Part shown: in pieces, positions 48,001-61,084 of the stretch
Layout of the letters: every line of letters starts with the position of its first letter
Position numbering within the stretch: the first letter of the stretch is position 1
Made by a program: the position numbers and the translations under genes
Notes under the pieces: model-generated
The model's database searches: none
Told to the model about the DNA's origin: nothing
What the model saw: the letters and a program-made list of their open reading frames with translations, nothing else
NCBI RefSeq assembly: GCF_937616625.2
Contig: NC_065571.1
Span: forward strand, 26,238,201 to 26,302,200
Direction: 5' to 3'
DNA length: 64,000 nucleotides
DNA from: Mercurialis annua
Taxonomy: Eukaryota; Streptophyta; Magnoliopsida; Malpighiales; Euphorbiaceae

Positions 48001-50753
48001 CGTAACGTTTTAAACGTTTGGCTTAAATTTCTAAAATGGGGAAATGTTTGGATTTGTTTTGTCACATATATAAACGTTTGGCATAAATCGCTAAAAAGGT
48101 GAAACGTTTGGTTTTGTTTTGTAACGTTTGTAAACGTTCGGCTTAATCGGTAAAAAGGTGAAATGTTTGGATTTGTTTTTTAACGGTTGTCAACGTTTTG
48201 CTGAAATTGCTAAAAAGGTGAAACGCTTGGATTTGTTTCGTAACGTTTGTAAACGTTTGGCTTATATTGGTAAAAAGTTGAAAAGCTTGGATTTGTTTCG
48301 TAACGTTTGTAAAAGTTTGGATTTGTTTTGTAACGTTTGTAAACGTTTGACTTAAATCGCTAAAAAGGTGAAACGATTGGATTTATTTCGTAACATTTGT
48401 AAACGTTTGGCTTAAATCGCTAAAAAGGTGAAACGTTTGGATTTGTTTCGTAACGTTTGTAAATGTTTGTCTTAAATAGCTAAAATGGGGAAACAATTTG
48501 ATTTTTTTCGTAACATTTGTAAACGTTTGGCTTAAATCGCCTAAAAAGGGGAAGCGTTTGGATATGTTTCGTAACGTTTTAAACGTTTGGCTTAAATTGC
48601 TAAAATGGGAAAACGTTTGGATTTGTTTCGTAACGTATGTAAACGTTTGGCTTAAATCACTAAAAAGGTGAAAATTTGGTTTTGTTTCGTAACGTTTGTA
48701 AATATTCGGCTTAAATCTCTAAAAAGGTGAAACGTTTGGATTTCTTTCGTAACATTAGTAAACGTTTTGCTTAAATTGCTAAAAAGGTGAAATGCTCGGA
48801 TGTGTTTAGTAACGTTTTTAAACGTTTGGCTTAAATTGCTAAAAGAGGAAACGTTTGTATTTGTTTTGTAACGTTTGTAAACGTTTGGTTTTGTTTCGTA
48901 ACGTTTGGATTTGCTTCATAACGTTTGTAAACATTTGGCTTAAATCGCTAAAAAGGTGAAACGTTTGGATTTGTTTCGTAACGTTTGTAAACGTTTTGCT
49001 TAAATTGCTAAAAAGGTGAAATGTTTGGATTTGTTTCGTAACGTTTCTAAATGTTTGGCTAAAATTGCTAATAAGGTGAAACGCTTGGATTCGTTTCGTA
49101 ACGTTTCAAACGTTTGGTTTTGTTTCGTAATGTTTGTAAATGTTTGGCTTAATTCGCAAAACTGGTGAAATTTTCTGTTTGGTTTCGTAACGTTTGGCTT
49201 AAATCGCCAAAAAGGTGAAACGTTTCGCTTTTTTCCAAACGTCTGTAAACGTTTAACATAAATCGCGAAAAAGGTGAAATGTTTAGATTTGTTTCGTAAC
49301 GTTTTAAACGTTTTGATTTAATCGCTAAAAAGGTGAAATGCCTGGATTTGTTTCGTAACATTTTTAAACATTTGGCTTAAATCGCTAAAACGGTGAAACG
49401 TTTGGATATGTTTCGCAACGTTTGTAATCGTTTGGCTTAAATCGTTAAAAAAGTAAAACGTTTTAATTTGTTTCGTAACGTCTGTAATTGTTTTGCTTAA
49501 ATCGCTAAAAAGGTGAAACGTTTGGTTTTGTTTCGTAATGTTTGTAGACGTTTGGCTTAAATCGCTAAAAAGTTGAAACGTTTGGATTTGTTTCGTAACA
49601 TTTGCAAATGTTTGTTTTAAATCGTTAAAAATGTGAAACGTTTGGATTTCGTTCGTAACGTTTGTAAACGTTTGGCTTAAATTGCTAAAAAGGGTTTCAT
49701 AACGTTTTAAACGTTCAGATTAGTTTGGTAACGTTTGTAAACGTTTGGCTTAAATCGCTAAAAAGGTGAAACGTTTGGATTTCTTTCGTAACGTTTGTAA
49801 ACGTTTGGCGTAAATCGCTAAAAAGGGGAAACGTTTGTATTTTTTTCGTAACTTGTAAATGTTTGTCTTAAATCGCTAAAAAGGTGAAACGTTTGGCTTA
49901 AATCGCTGAAAGTGTGAAACCTTTGGATTTGTTTCGTAGCGTTTGTAAGCATTTGGCTTAAATCACTAAAAAGGAGAAACATTTGGATCTAAATTGCTAA
50001 AAAGGTGAAACGCTTGGATTGATTTCGTAACGTTTGTAAACGTTTGGCTTAAATCACTGAAAAGGCGAAACGTTTGGATTTGTTTTGTACCGCTTGTAAA
50101 CGTTTGGCATATATTGCTAAAAAGGAAAAATGCTTGGTTTTGTTTCGTAACGTTTATAAACGTTTGGCTTGAATTGCTAAAAAGGTGAAACGTTTTGATT
50201 TGTTTTGTAATGTTTGTAAACGTTTGGCTTCAATCACAAAAAAAGTGAAACGTTTGGATTTGTTTCGTAACGTTTGTCTTAAATCGATTAAATGGGGAAA
50301 CGTTTGGATTTGTTTCGTAACGTTTGTAAACGTTTAGCTTAAATCGCTAAAAAGGTGAAATATTTGGATTTGTTTCGTAACGTTTGTAAATGTTTAACTT
50401 AAATCTCTAAAATGGGGAAACTTTTGGATATGTTTTGTAAAGTTTGTAAACGTTTGGATTTGTTTTGTAACCTATGTAAACGTTTGGTTTTGTTTCGTAA
50501 CGTTCATAAACATTTGGCTTAAATCGACAAAATGGGGAAACGTTTGGATTTGTTTCTTAACGCTTCTAAACGTTTGGCTTCAATCACTAAAAAGGTGAAA
50601 CGTTTGGATTTGTTTCGTAACGTTTGTAAACGTTTGGCTTAAATTGCAAAAAATGTGAAAAGTTTGTTTTTGTTCCGTAATGTTTGTAAATGTTTGGATT
50701 TGTTTCGTAACGTTTGTAAACGTTTGGCTTAAATCGCTAAAACGGTGAAACGT
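45082..50753. repeat. 5672-bp tandem duplication, copy A
   Basis: Every variant monomer from here recurs 5672 bp downstream with only scattered substitutions. The 152-codon antisense frames at 46009-46467 and 51681-52139 translate identically. The left break lies in TTGGATTTGTTTTGTAACG at 45082, a string also present at 50754 and 56426. Confidence 0.92.
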
Positions 50754-53700
50754 TTGGATTTGTTTTGTAACGTTTGTAAACATTTAGCTTAAATCGCTAA
50801 ATAGGTGAAATGTTTGGATTTGTTTCGTAACCTTTGTAAACGTTTGGATTAAATCGCTTAAAGGAGGAAACATTTGGATTTGTTTCGTAACATTTGTAAA
50901 CGTTTGGCTTAAATCGCTAAAAATGTGAAACGTTTGGGTTTGCTTCGTAACGTTTGTAAACATTTGCCTTAAATTGTTAAAATGGGGAAACGTTTTGATT
51001 GTTTCATAACGTTTGTAAACGTTTGGCTTAAATCGCTAAAATGGTGAAACGTTTTGATTGTTTCGTAACGTTTGTAAACGTTTGGCTTAAATCGCTAAAA
51101 AGGTGAAACGTTTGAATTTGTTTCGTAACGTTTTAAACGTTTGGCTTAAATCGCTAAAATGGGGAAACGTTTGGATTTTTTCGTAACGTATGTAAACATT
51201 TGTCTTATAGCGCTAAAAAGGTGAAACATTTGGCTTTATTTCGTAACGTTTGTAAACGTTCGGCTTAAATCGCTAAAAAGGTGAAACGTTTGGAATTGTT
51301 TCGTAATTTTTGTAAACGTTTTGCTTAAATTTCTAAAAAGGTGAAATGATTGGATTTGTTTCATAACGTTTCTAAACGTTTGGCTTAAATTGCTAAAAAG
51401 GTGAAACGCTTGGATTTGTTTCATAACGTTTGTAAACGTTTGGTTTTGTTTCGTAACGTTTGTAAACGATTTGCTTAAATTGCTAAAAAGATGAAATGCT
51501 TGGATTTGTTTCGTAACGTTTGTAAACGTTTGGAATAAATTGCTAAAAAGATGAAACGCTTGGATTTGTTTCGTAATGTTTGTAAATGTTTGGTTTTGTT
51601 TCGTAACGTTTGGATTTGTTTCTTAACGTTTGTAAACGTTTGGCTTAAATTGCTAAAAAGGTGTAACGTTTGGATTTCTTTCATAACGTTTGTAAAAGTT
51701 TGGCTGAAATCGCTAAAAACGTGAAACATTTGGATTTGTTTCGCAACGTTATTAAACTCTTGGCTAAAATTGCTAAAAACGTGAATTGCTTGGATTTGTT
51801 TCGTAGTGTTTTAAACGTTTGGTTTTGTTTCGTAATGTTTGTAAACATTTGGCTTAAATTGCAAAAAAGGTGAAACGTCATGTTTTGTTTCGTAACCTTT
51901 GCAAACGTTTGGCTTAAATCACTAAAAAAGGGAAACGTTTGGTTTTGTTTCGTAACATTTGTAAACGTTTGGCGTAAATCGCTAAAAAGGGGAAACGTTT
52001 GGATTTGTTTCATAACATTTGTAAATGTTTGGATTAAATCGCTAAAAAGGTGAAACGTTTGGATTTGTTTCGTAACGTTTGTAATTGTTTCGCTTAAATC
52101 GCTAAAAAGGGGAAAATGCTTGGATTTGTTTCGTAACATTTGTAAACGTTTTGCTTAAATCCTTAAAAAGGTGAAACGTTTGAATTTATTTCGTAACGTC
52201 TGTAATTGTTTTACTTAAATCTCTAAAAAGATCAAACGTTTGGTTTTGTTTCGTAAAGTTTGTAAACGTTTGGCTTAAATCGCTAAAAAGGTGAAACGTT
52301 TAGATTTGTTTCGTAACGTTTGTAAACGTTTGTTTTAAATCTCTAAAAAGGTGAAACAGTTGGATTTGTTTCGTAATGTTTGTAAACGTTTATCTTAAAT
52401 TGCTAAAGGGGTTTCGTAATGTTTTAAAGGTTTGAATTAGTTTCGTAACGTTAGTAAACGTTTGGCTTAAATCGATAAAAAGGTGAAACGTTTGGATTTG
52501 TTTCGTAACGTTTGTATACGTTTGGCTTACATCGCTAAAAAGGTGAAACATTTGGATTTGTTTCGTATTGTTTGTAAACGTTTGGCTTAAATCTCTATAA
52601 AGGGTAAATGTTTGGATTTAAATTGCTAAAAAGGTGAAGAGTTTGGATTTGTTTCGTAACGTTTGTAAACGTTTGGTTTAAATTGCTAAAAAGGTGAAAA
52701 GCTTGGATTTGTTTCGTAACGTAAGTAAATTTTCGGCTTAAATCGCTAAAAAGGTGAAACGTTTGGTTTTGTTTTGTAACGTTTGAAAACGTATGGCTTA
52801 AATATCCAAAAAGGTAAAACGTTTGGTTTTGTTTCGTAACGTTTGTAAACGTTCGACTTAAATCACTAAAAAGGGGAAACTTTTGGATTATTTTGGTAAC
52901 GTTTGTAAACGTTTGGCTAAAATTGCAAAAAAGGTTAATATTTTGGATTTCTTTTGTAACTTTTGTAAATGATTGGTTTTGTTTCGTAATGTTTGTAAAC
53001 GTTTGGCTTAAATCACTAAAAATGTGAAGCGTTTCGATTTGTTTCTTAACGTTTTAAACATTTGGTTTTGATTAGTAACGTTTGTAAACGTTTGGCTTAA
53101 ATTGCTAAAAAGGGGAAACGTTTAAATTTGTTTCGTAACCATTGTAAATGTTTGGCATAAATTGCCAAAAAGGTGAAACGTTTGGATTTGTTTCGTAACA
53201 TTTGTAAACGTTTGACTTAAATCGCTAAAAAGGTGAAACGTTTGGATTTGTTTCGTACCGCTTGTAAACGTTTGGCTTATATTGCTAAAAAGGTAAAACG
53301 TTTGGTTTTGTTTCGTAACATTTGTAAATGTTTGGCTTAAATTGCTAAAAAGGTGAAACGTTTTGATTTTTTCGTAATGTTAATAAACGTTTGGCTTCTA
53401 TCGCAAAAAAGGTAAAACGTTTCGATTTGTTTCGTAACGTTTGTAAACGTTTGTCTTAAATCGCTAAAATGGGGAAACGTTTGGATTTGTTACGTAAGAT
53501 TTGTAAACGTTTGGCTTAAATTGCTAAAAAGGTGAAATGTTTCGATTTGTTTCGTAACGTTTCTAAAAGTTTGTCTTAAATCGCTAAAATGGGGAACCGT
53601 TTTGATTTGTTTCGTTACATTTGTAAACATTTGGCTTAAATCGCTAAAAAGGTGAAACGTTTGGATTTGTTTCGTAACGTTTTAAACGTTTGGCTTAAAT

Positions 53701-56426
53701 TTCTAAAATGGGGAAATGTTTGGATTTGTTTTGTCACATATATAAACGTTTGGCATAAATCGCTAAAAAGGTGAAACGTTTGGTTTTGTTTTGTAACGTT
53801 TGTAAACGTTCGGCTTAATCGGTAAAAAGGTGAAATGTTTGGATTTGTTTTTTAACGGTTGTCAACGTTTTGCTGAAATTGCTAAAAAGGTGAAACGCTT
53901 GGATTTGTTTCGTAACGTTTGTAAACGTTTGGCTTATATTGGTAAAAAGTTGAAAAGCTTGGATTTGTTTCGTAACGTTTGTAAAAGTTTGGATTTGTTT
54001 TGTAACGTTTGTAAACGTTTGACTTAAATCGCTAAAAAGGTGAAACGATTGGATTTATTTCGTAACATTTGTAAACGTTTGGCTTAAATCGCTAAAAAGG
54101 TGAAACGTTTGGATTTGTTTCGTAACGTTTGTAAATGTTTGTCTTAAATAGCTAAAATGGGGAAACAATTTGATTTTTTTCGTAACATTTGTAAACGTTT
54201 GGCTTAAATCGCCTAAAAAGGGGAAGCGTTTGGATATGTTTCGTAACGTTTTAAACGTTTGGCTTAAATTGCTAAAATGGGAAAACGTTTGGATTTGTTT
54301 CGTAACGTATGTAAACGTTTGGCTTAAATCACTAAAAAGGTGAAAATTTGGTTTTGTTTCGTAACGTTTGTAAATGTTCGGCTTAAATCTCTAAAAAGGT
54401 GAAACGTTTGGATTTCTTTCGTAACATTAGTAAACGTTTTGCTTAAATTGCTAAAAAGGTGAAATGCTCGGATGTGTTTAGTAACGTTTTTAAACGTTTG
54501 GCTTAAATTGCTAAAAGAGGAAACGTTTGTATTTGTTTTGTAACGTTTGTAAACGTTTGGTTTTGTTTCGTAACGTTTGGATTTGCTTCATAACGTTTGT
54601 AAACATTTGGCTTAAATCGCTAAAAAGGTGAAACGTTTGGATTTGTTTCGTAACGTTTGTAAACGTTTTGCTTAAATTGCTAAAAAGGTGAAATGTTTGG
54701 ATTTGTTTCGTAACGTTTCTAAATGTTTGGCTAAAATTGCTAATAAGGTGAAACGCTTGGATTCGTTTCGTAACGTTTTAAACGTTTGGTTTTGTTTCGT
54801 AATGTTTGTAAATGTTTGGCTTAATTCGCAAAACTGGTGAAATTTTCTGTTTGGTTTCGTAACGTTTGGCTTAAATCGCCAAAAAGGTGAAACGTTTCGC
54901 TTTTTTCCTAACGTCTGTAAACGTTTAACATAAATCGCGAAAAAGGTGAAATGTTTAGATTTGTTTCGTAACGTTTTAAACGTTTTGATTTAATCGCTAA
55001 AAAGGTGAAATGCCTGGATTTGTTTCGTAACATTTTTAAACATTTGGCTTAAATCGCTAAAACGGTGAAACGTTTGGATATGTTTCGCAACGTTTGTAAT
55101 CGTTTGGCTTAAATCGTTAAAAAAGTAAAACGTTTTAATTTGTTTCGTAACGTCTGTAATTGTTTTGCTTAAATCGCTAAAAAGGTGAAACGTTTGGTTT
55201 TGTTTCGTAATGTTTGTAGACGTTTGGCTTAAATCGCTAAAAAGTTGAAACGTTTGGATTTGTTTCGTAACATTTGCAAATGTTTGTTTTAAATCGTTAA
55301 AAATGTGAAACGTTTGGATTTCGTTCGTAACGTTTGTAAACGTTTGGCTTAAATTGCTAAAAAGGGTTTCATAACGTTTTAAACGTTCAGATTAGTTTGG
55401 TAACGTTTGTAAACGTTTGGCTTAAATCGCTAAAAAGGTGAAACGTTTGGATTTCTTTCGTAACGTTTGTAAACGTTTGGCGTAAATCGCTAAAAAGGGG
55501 AAACGTTTGTATTTTTTTCGTAACTTGTAAATGTTTGTCTTAAATCGCTAAAAAGGTGAAACGTTTGGCTTAAATCGCTGAAAGTGTGAAACCTTTGGAT
55601 TTGTTTAGTAACGTTTGTAAACGTTTGGCTTAAATCACTAAAAAGGAGAAACATTTGGATCTAAATTGCTAAAAAGGTGAAACGCTTGGATTGATTTCGT
55701 AACGTTTGTAAACGTTTGGCTTAAATCACTGAAAAGGCGAAACGTTTGGATTTGTTTTGTACCGCTTGTAAACGTTTGGCATATATTGCTAAAAAGGAAA
55801 AATGCTTGGTTTTGTTTCGTAACGTTTATAAACGTTTGGCTTGAATTGCTAAAAAGGTGAAACGTTTTGATTTGTTTTGTAATGTTTGTAAACGTTTGGC
55901 TTCAATCACAAAAAAAGTGAAACGTTTGGATTTGTTTCGTAACGTTTGTCTTAAATCGATTAAATGGGGAAACGTTTGGATTTGTTTCGTAACGTTTGTA
56001 AACGTTTAGCTTAAATCGCTAAAAAGGTGAAATATTTGGATTTGTTTCGTAACGTTTGTAAATGTTTAACTTAAATCTCTAAAATGGGGAAACTTTTGGA
56101 TATGTTTTGTAAAGTTTGTAAACGTTTGGATTTGTTTTGTAACCTATGTAAACGTTTGGTTTTGTTTCGTAACGTTCATAAACATTTGGCTTAAATCGAC
56201 AAAATGGGGAAACGTTTGGATTTGTTTCTTAACGCTTCTAAACGTTTGGCTTCAATCACTAAAAAGGTGAAACGTTTGGATTTGTTTCGTAACGTTTGTA
56301 AACGTTTGGCTTAAATTGCAAAAAATGTGAAAAGTTTGTTTTTGTTCCGTAATGTTTGTAAATGTTTGGATTTGTTTCGTAACGTTTGTAAACGTTTGGC
56401 TTAAATCGCTAAAAAGGTGAAACGTT
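50754..56426. repeat. 5672-bp tandem duplication, copy B
   Basis: Directly follows copy A. The join combines copy A's end with copy B's start inside a stretch of about 27 identical bases, as expected from in-register unequal exchange. Differences from copy A are few, for example GTCTTAAAACGC near 45532 against GTCTTATAGCGC near 51204. Confidence 0.92.
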
Positions 56427-59400
56427 TGGATTTGTTTTGTAACGTTTGTAAACGTTTGGCTTAAATCGCTAAAAGGGAGAAACATTTGGAATTGTTTCGT
56501 AACGTTTGTATGCGTTTGGCTTAAATCGCTAAAAAGGTGAAATGTTTGGTTTTGTTTCGTAAAGTTTGTAAATGTTTGTCTTAAATCGCTAAAATGGGGA
56601 ACCGTTTTGATTTGTTTCGTAACATTTGTAAACGTTTGGCTTAAATCGCTAAAAAGGTGAAACGTTTGGATTTGTTTCGTAACGTTTCAAACGTTTGGCT
56701 TAAATTGCTAAAATGGGAAAACATTAGGATTTGTTTCGTAACGTATGTAAACGTCTGGCTTCAATCGCAATAAAGGTGAAACGTTTGGTTTTGTTTCGTA
56801 ACGTTTGTAACGTTCGACTTAATCGTTAAAAAGGTGAAACGTTTGGATTTGTTTCGAAACGTTTGTAAACGATTTTCTTAAATTGCTAAAAATGTGAAAA
56901 GTTTGTTTTTGTTCCGTAATGTTTGTAAACGTTTGGATTTCTTTCGTAACGTTTGTAAACGTTTGTAAATGATTGGCTTAAATCGCTATAAAGGTGAAAT
57001 GTTTGGATTTCTTTTGTAACGTGTGTAAACGTTTGTCTTAAATTGCTAAAATGGGGAACCGTTTTGATTTGTTTCGTTACATTTGTAAACGTTTGGCTTA
57101 TATCAATAAAAAGGTGAAACGTTTGGATTTGTTTCGTAACGTTTTAAACGTTTGGCTTAAATTGCTAAAATGGGGAAACGTTTGGATTTGTTTCGTCACG
57201 TATATAAACGTTTGGCTTAAATCACTAAAAACGTGAAACGTTTGGTTTTGTTTCGTATCGTTTGTAAACGTTCGGCTTAATCGCTAAAAAGGTGAAATGT
57301 TTGGACTTGTTTTTTTAACGATTATCAACGTTTTGCTTAAAATGCTAAAAAGGTGAAACGCTTGGATTTGTTTCGTAACGTTTGTAAACGTTTTGCTTAA
57401 ATTTGTAAAAAGGTGAAACGCTTGGATTTGTTTCGTAACGTTTGGTTTTGTTTTGTAACGTTTGGATTTTTTTCGGTAAAAGGGTGAAACATTTGGATTT
57501 ATTTTGTAAAAAGGTGAAACATTTGGATTTATTCCGTAACGTTTGTAAACGTTTGGCTTAAATCGGTAAAAGGGTGAAACATTTGGATTTATTTTGTAAC
57601 ATTTCTAAACGTTTGTCTTAAATAGCTATAGTGGGGAAACAATTTGATTTGTTTCGTAACATTTGCAAACGTTTGGCTTAAATCGCTAAAAAGATGAAAC
57701 ATTCAAATTTGTTTCGTAACGTTTTAATCGTTTGGCTTAAATTGCTAAAATGGGAAAACCTTTGGATTTGTTTCGTAACGTATGTAAATGTTTGGCTTAA
57801 ATCATTAAAAAGGTGAAAATTTTGTTTTGTTTCGTAACGTTTGTAAACTTTCGGCTTAAATCTATAAAAAGGTGTAACGTTTGGATTTGTTTCGTATCAT
57901 TTGTAAACGTTTTGCTTAAATAGCTAAAAAGGTGAAACGCATGGATGTGTTTCGTAACTTTGTAAACGTTTGGCTTAAATTGCTAAAAAGGGGAAACGTT
58001 TGGATTTGTTCTGTAACGTTTGTAAACGCTTGGTTTTGTTTCGTAACGTTTGGATTGTTTTCATAACGTTTGTGAACATTTGGCTGAAATCGCTAAATAG
58101 TTGAAATGTTTGGATTTGTTTCGTAACGTTTGTAAACGTTTGGCTTAAATTGCTAAAAAGGGGAAATGTTTGGAGTTGTTTCACAACGTTTCTAAACGTT
58201 TGGCTAAAATTGCTAATAAGATGAAACACTTGGATTTGTTTCGGAACGTTTTAAACGTTTGGTTTTGTTTCGTAATGTTTGTAAATGTTTGGCTTAAATC
58301 GCAAAAAAGGTGAGATGTCCTGTTTGGTTTCGTAACGTTTGGCTTAAATCGCCAAAAAGGTGAAACGTTTCGATTTTTTCATAATGTTTGTAAACAATTG
58401 ACGTAAATCGCGAAAAAGGTGAAATGTTTGGATTTGTTTTGTAACGTTTTTAAACGTTTTGATTAAATCGCTAAAAAGGAGAAATGCCTGGATTTGTTTC
58501 GTAACGTTTTTAAACATTTGGCTTAACTCGCTAATACAGTGAAACGTTTGGATATGTTTCGTAACATTTGGCTTAAATTGTTAAAAAGGTAAGACGTTTT
58601 GATTTGTTTCGTAACGTCTGTAATTGTTTTGCTTAAATCGCAAAAAAGGTGAAACGTTTGGTTTTGTTTTGTAACGTTTGTAAACGTTTTGCTTAAATCG
58701 CTAAAAAGTTGAAACGTTTGGATTTGTTTCGTAACGTTTGCAAACGTTTGTTTTAAAGCATTGAAAAGGTGAAACGTTTGGATTTCGTTCGTAACATTTG
58801 TAAACGTTTGGCTTAAATTGTTAAAAAGTGTTTCATAACCTTTTAAACATTTGGATTAGTTTGGTAACATTTGTAAACGTTTCGCTTAAATCGCTAAAAA
58901 GGTGAAACGTTTGGATTTCTTTCGTAACGTTTGTAAACGTTTGGCGTAAATCGCTAAAAAGAGGAAACGTTTGTATTTTTTTCGTAACCTGTAAACGTTT
59001 GGCCTAAATCGCTAAAAAGGTGAAAAGTTTGGCTTAAATCGCCGAAAATGTGAAACATTTGGATTTGTTTCGTAACGTTTGTAAACGTTTGGCTTAAATC
59101 ACTACAAAGGAGAAACGTTTGGTTTTAAATTGGTAAAAAGGTGAAACATTTGGATTGATTTCGTAACGTTTATTAACGTTTGGCTTAAATCGCTAAAAAG
59201 GAGAAACGTTTGGATTTGTTTTTTACCGCTTGTAAACGTTTGGCTTATATTGCTAAAAAGGAAAAATGCTTGGTTTTGTTTCGTAACGTTTTTAAACGTT
59301 TGGCTTCAATTGCTAAAAAGGGGAAACCTTTTGATTTGTTTAGTAATGTTTGTAAACGTTTGGCTTCAATCGCAAAAAAGGTGAAACGTTTGGATTTGTT

Positions 59401-61084
59401 TCGTAACGTTTGTCTTAAATCGTTAAAATGGGGAAAAGTTTGGATATGTTTCATAACGTTTTTAAACATTTGGATTTGTTTTGTAACTTATGTAAACGTT
59501 TAGCTCAAATCGCTAAAAAGGTGAAATGTTTGGATTTGTTTCATAACGTTTGTAAATGTTTGGCTTAAATCTCTAAAATGGGGAAACGTTTGGATATGTT
59601 TCGTAACGTTTTTAAACATTTGGATTTGTTTTGTAACTTATATAAACGTTTGGTTTTGTTTCGCAACGTTCATAAACATTTGGCTTAAATCGATAAAATG
59701 AGGAAACGTTTGGATTTGTTTCTTAACGCTTGTAAACGTTTGGCTTCAATCGCTAAAAAGGTAAAAAGTTTGGATTTGTTTCGTAACGTTTGTAAACGTT
59801 TGGCTTAAATTGCTAAAAATGTGAAAAGTTTGTTTTTATTCCGTAATGTTTATAAACGTTCGGCTTAAACGATAAAAAGGTGAAATGTTTGGATTTGTTT
59901 CTTAACGTTTGTAAATGTTTTGCTTAAATTGCTTAAAAGGTGAAATGCTTGGATTTGTTTCGTAACGTTTGTAATGGTTTCGCTTAAATTGGTAAAAAGG
60001 TGAAACACTTGTATTTGTTTCGTAACGTTTGTAAACGTTTGGTTTTATTTTGTAATGTTTGGATTTGTTTCGTAACGTTTGTAAACGTTTGACTTAAATC
60101 GCTAAAAAGGTGAAACATTTGGATTTGTTTCGTAACGTTTGTAAACGTTTGGCTTAAATCACTAAAAAGGGGAAACGTTTGGATTTGTTTCGTAACATTT
60201 GTAAGCGTTTGTCTTAAATACCTAAAATGGGGAAACATTTTGATTTGTTTCGTAAAATTTGTAAACGTTTGGCTTAAATCACTAAATAGGGGAAACATTT
60301 GGATTTGTTTCATAACGTTTTAAACGTTTGGCTTAAATTGCTAAAAATGGGGAAACGTTTGGATATGTTTCATAACGTATGTAAACGTTTGGCTTAAATC
60401 ACTAAAAAGGTGAAAATTTGGTTTTGTTTCGTAACGTTCGTAAACGTTAGGCTTAAATCGCTAAAAAGGTGAAACGTTTGGATTTGTTACGTAACGTTTG
60501 TAAAAGTTTTTCTTAAATTGCTAAAAAGGTGAAACGCTTGGATGTGTTTCGTAACGTTTGCAAACGTTTAGTTTTGTTTCGTAACGTTTGGATTAGTTTC
60601 GTAACGTTTGTAAACATTTGGCTTAAATCTCTAAAAAGGTGAAATGTTTGGATTTGTTTCGTAACGTTTGTAAACATTTGGCTTAAATCGCTAAAAAGGT
60701 GAAACGTTTGGATTTGTTTCGTAACGTTTGTAATAGTTTAGCTTAAATCGTTAAAAAGGTAAAACGTTATGATTTGTTTCGTAACGTCTATAATTGTTTT
60801 GCTTAAATCGCTAAAAAGGTGAAACGTTTGGTTTTGTTTCGTAAAATTTGTAAACGTTTGGCTTCAATCGCTAAAAAGGTGAAACGTTTGGATTTGTTTC
60901 GTAAAGTTTGCAAACGTTTTTTTTAAATCGTTGAAAAGGTGAAACGTTTGGATTTGTTTCGTAACGTTTGTAAACGTGTCGCTTAAATTGCTAAAAAGGG
61001 TTTCGTAACGTTTTAAACGTTGGATTAGTTTCGTAATGTTTGTAAACGTTTGGCTTAAATCGTGAAAAAGGAGAAACGTTTGGA
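55980..61084. repeat. 5104-bp tandem duplication, copy 1
   Basis: Variant monomers from about 55980 recur 5104 bp downstream (offset 5103 after an indel). The first part overlaps the end of the 5672-bp copy B. Part of it (from about 57055) also repeats monomers of about 53590 at a 3.46-kb offset, an older duplication level. Confidence 0.88.
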
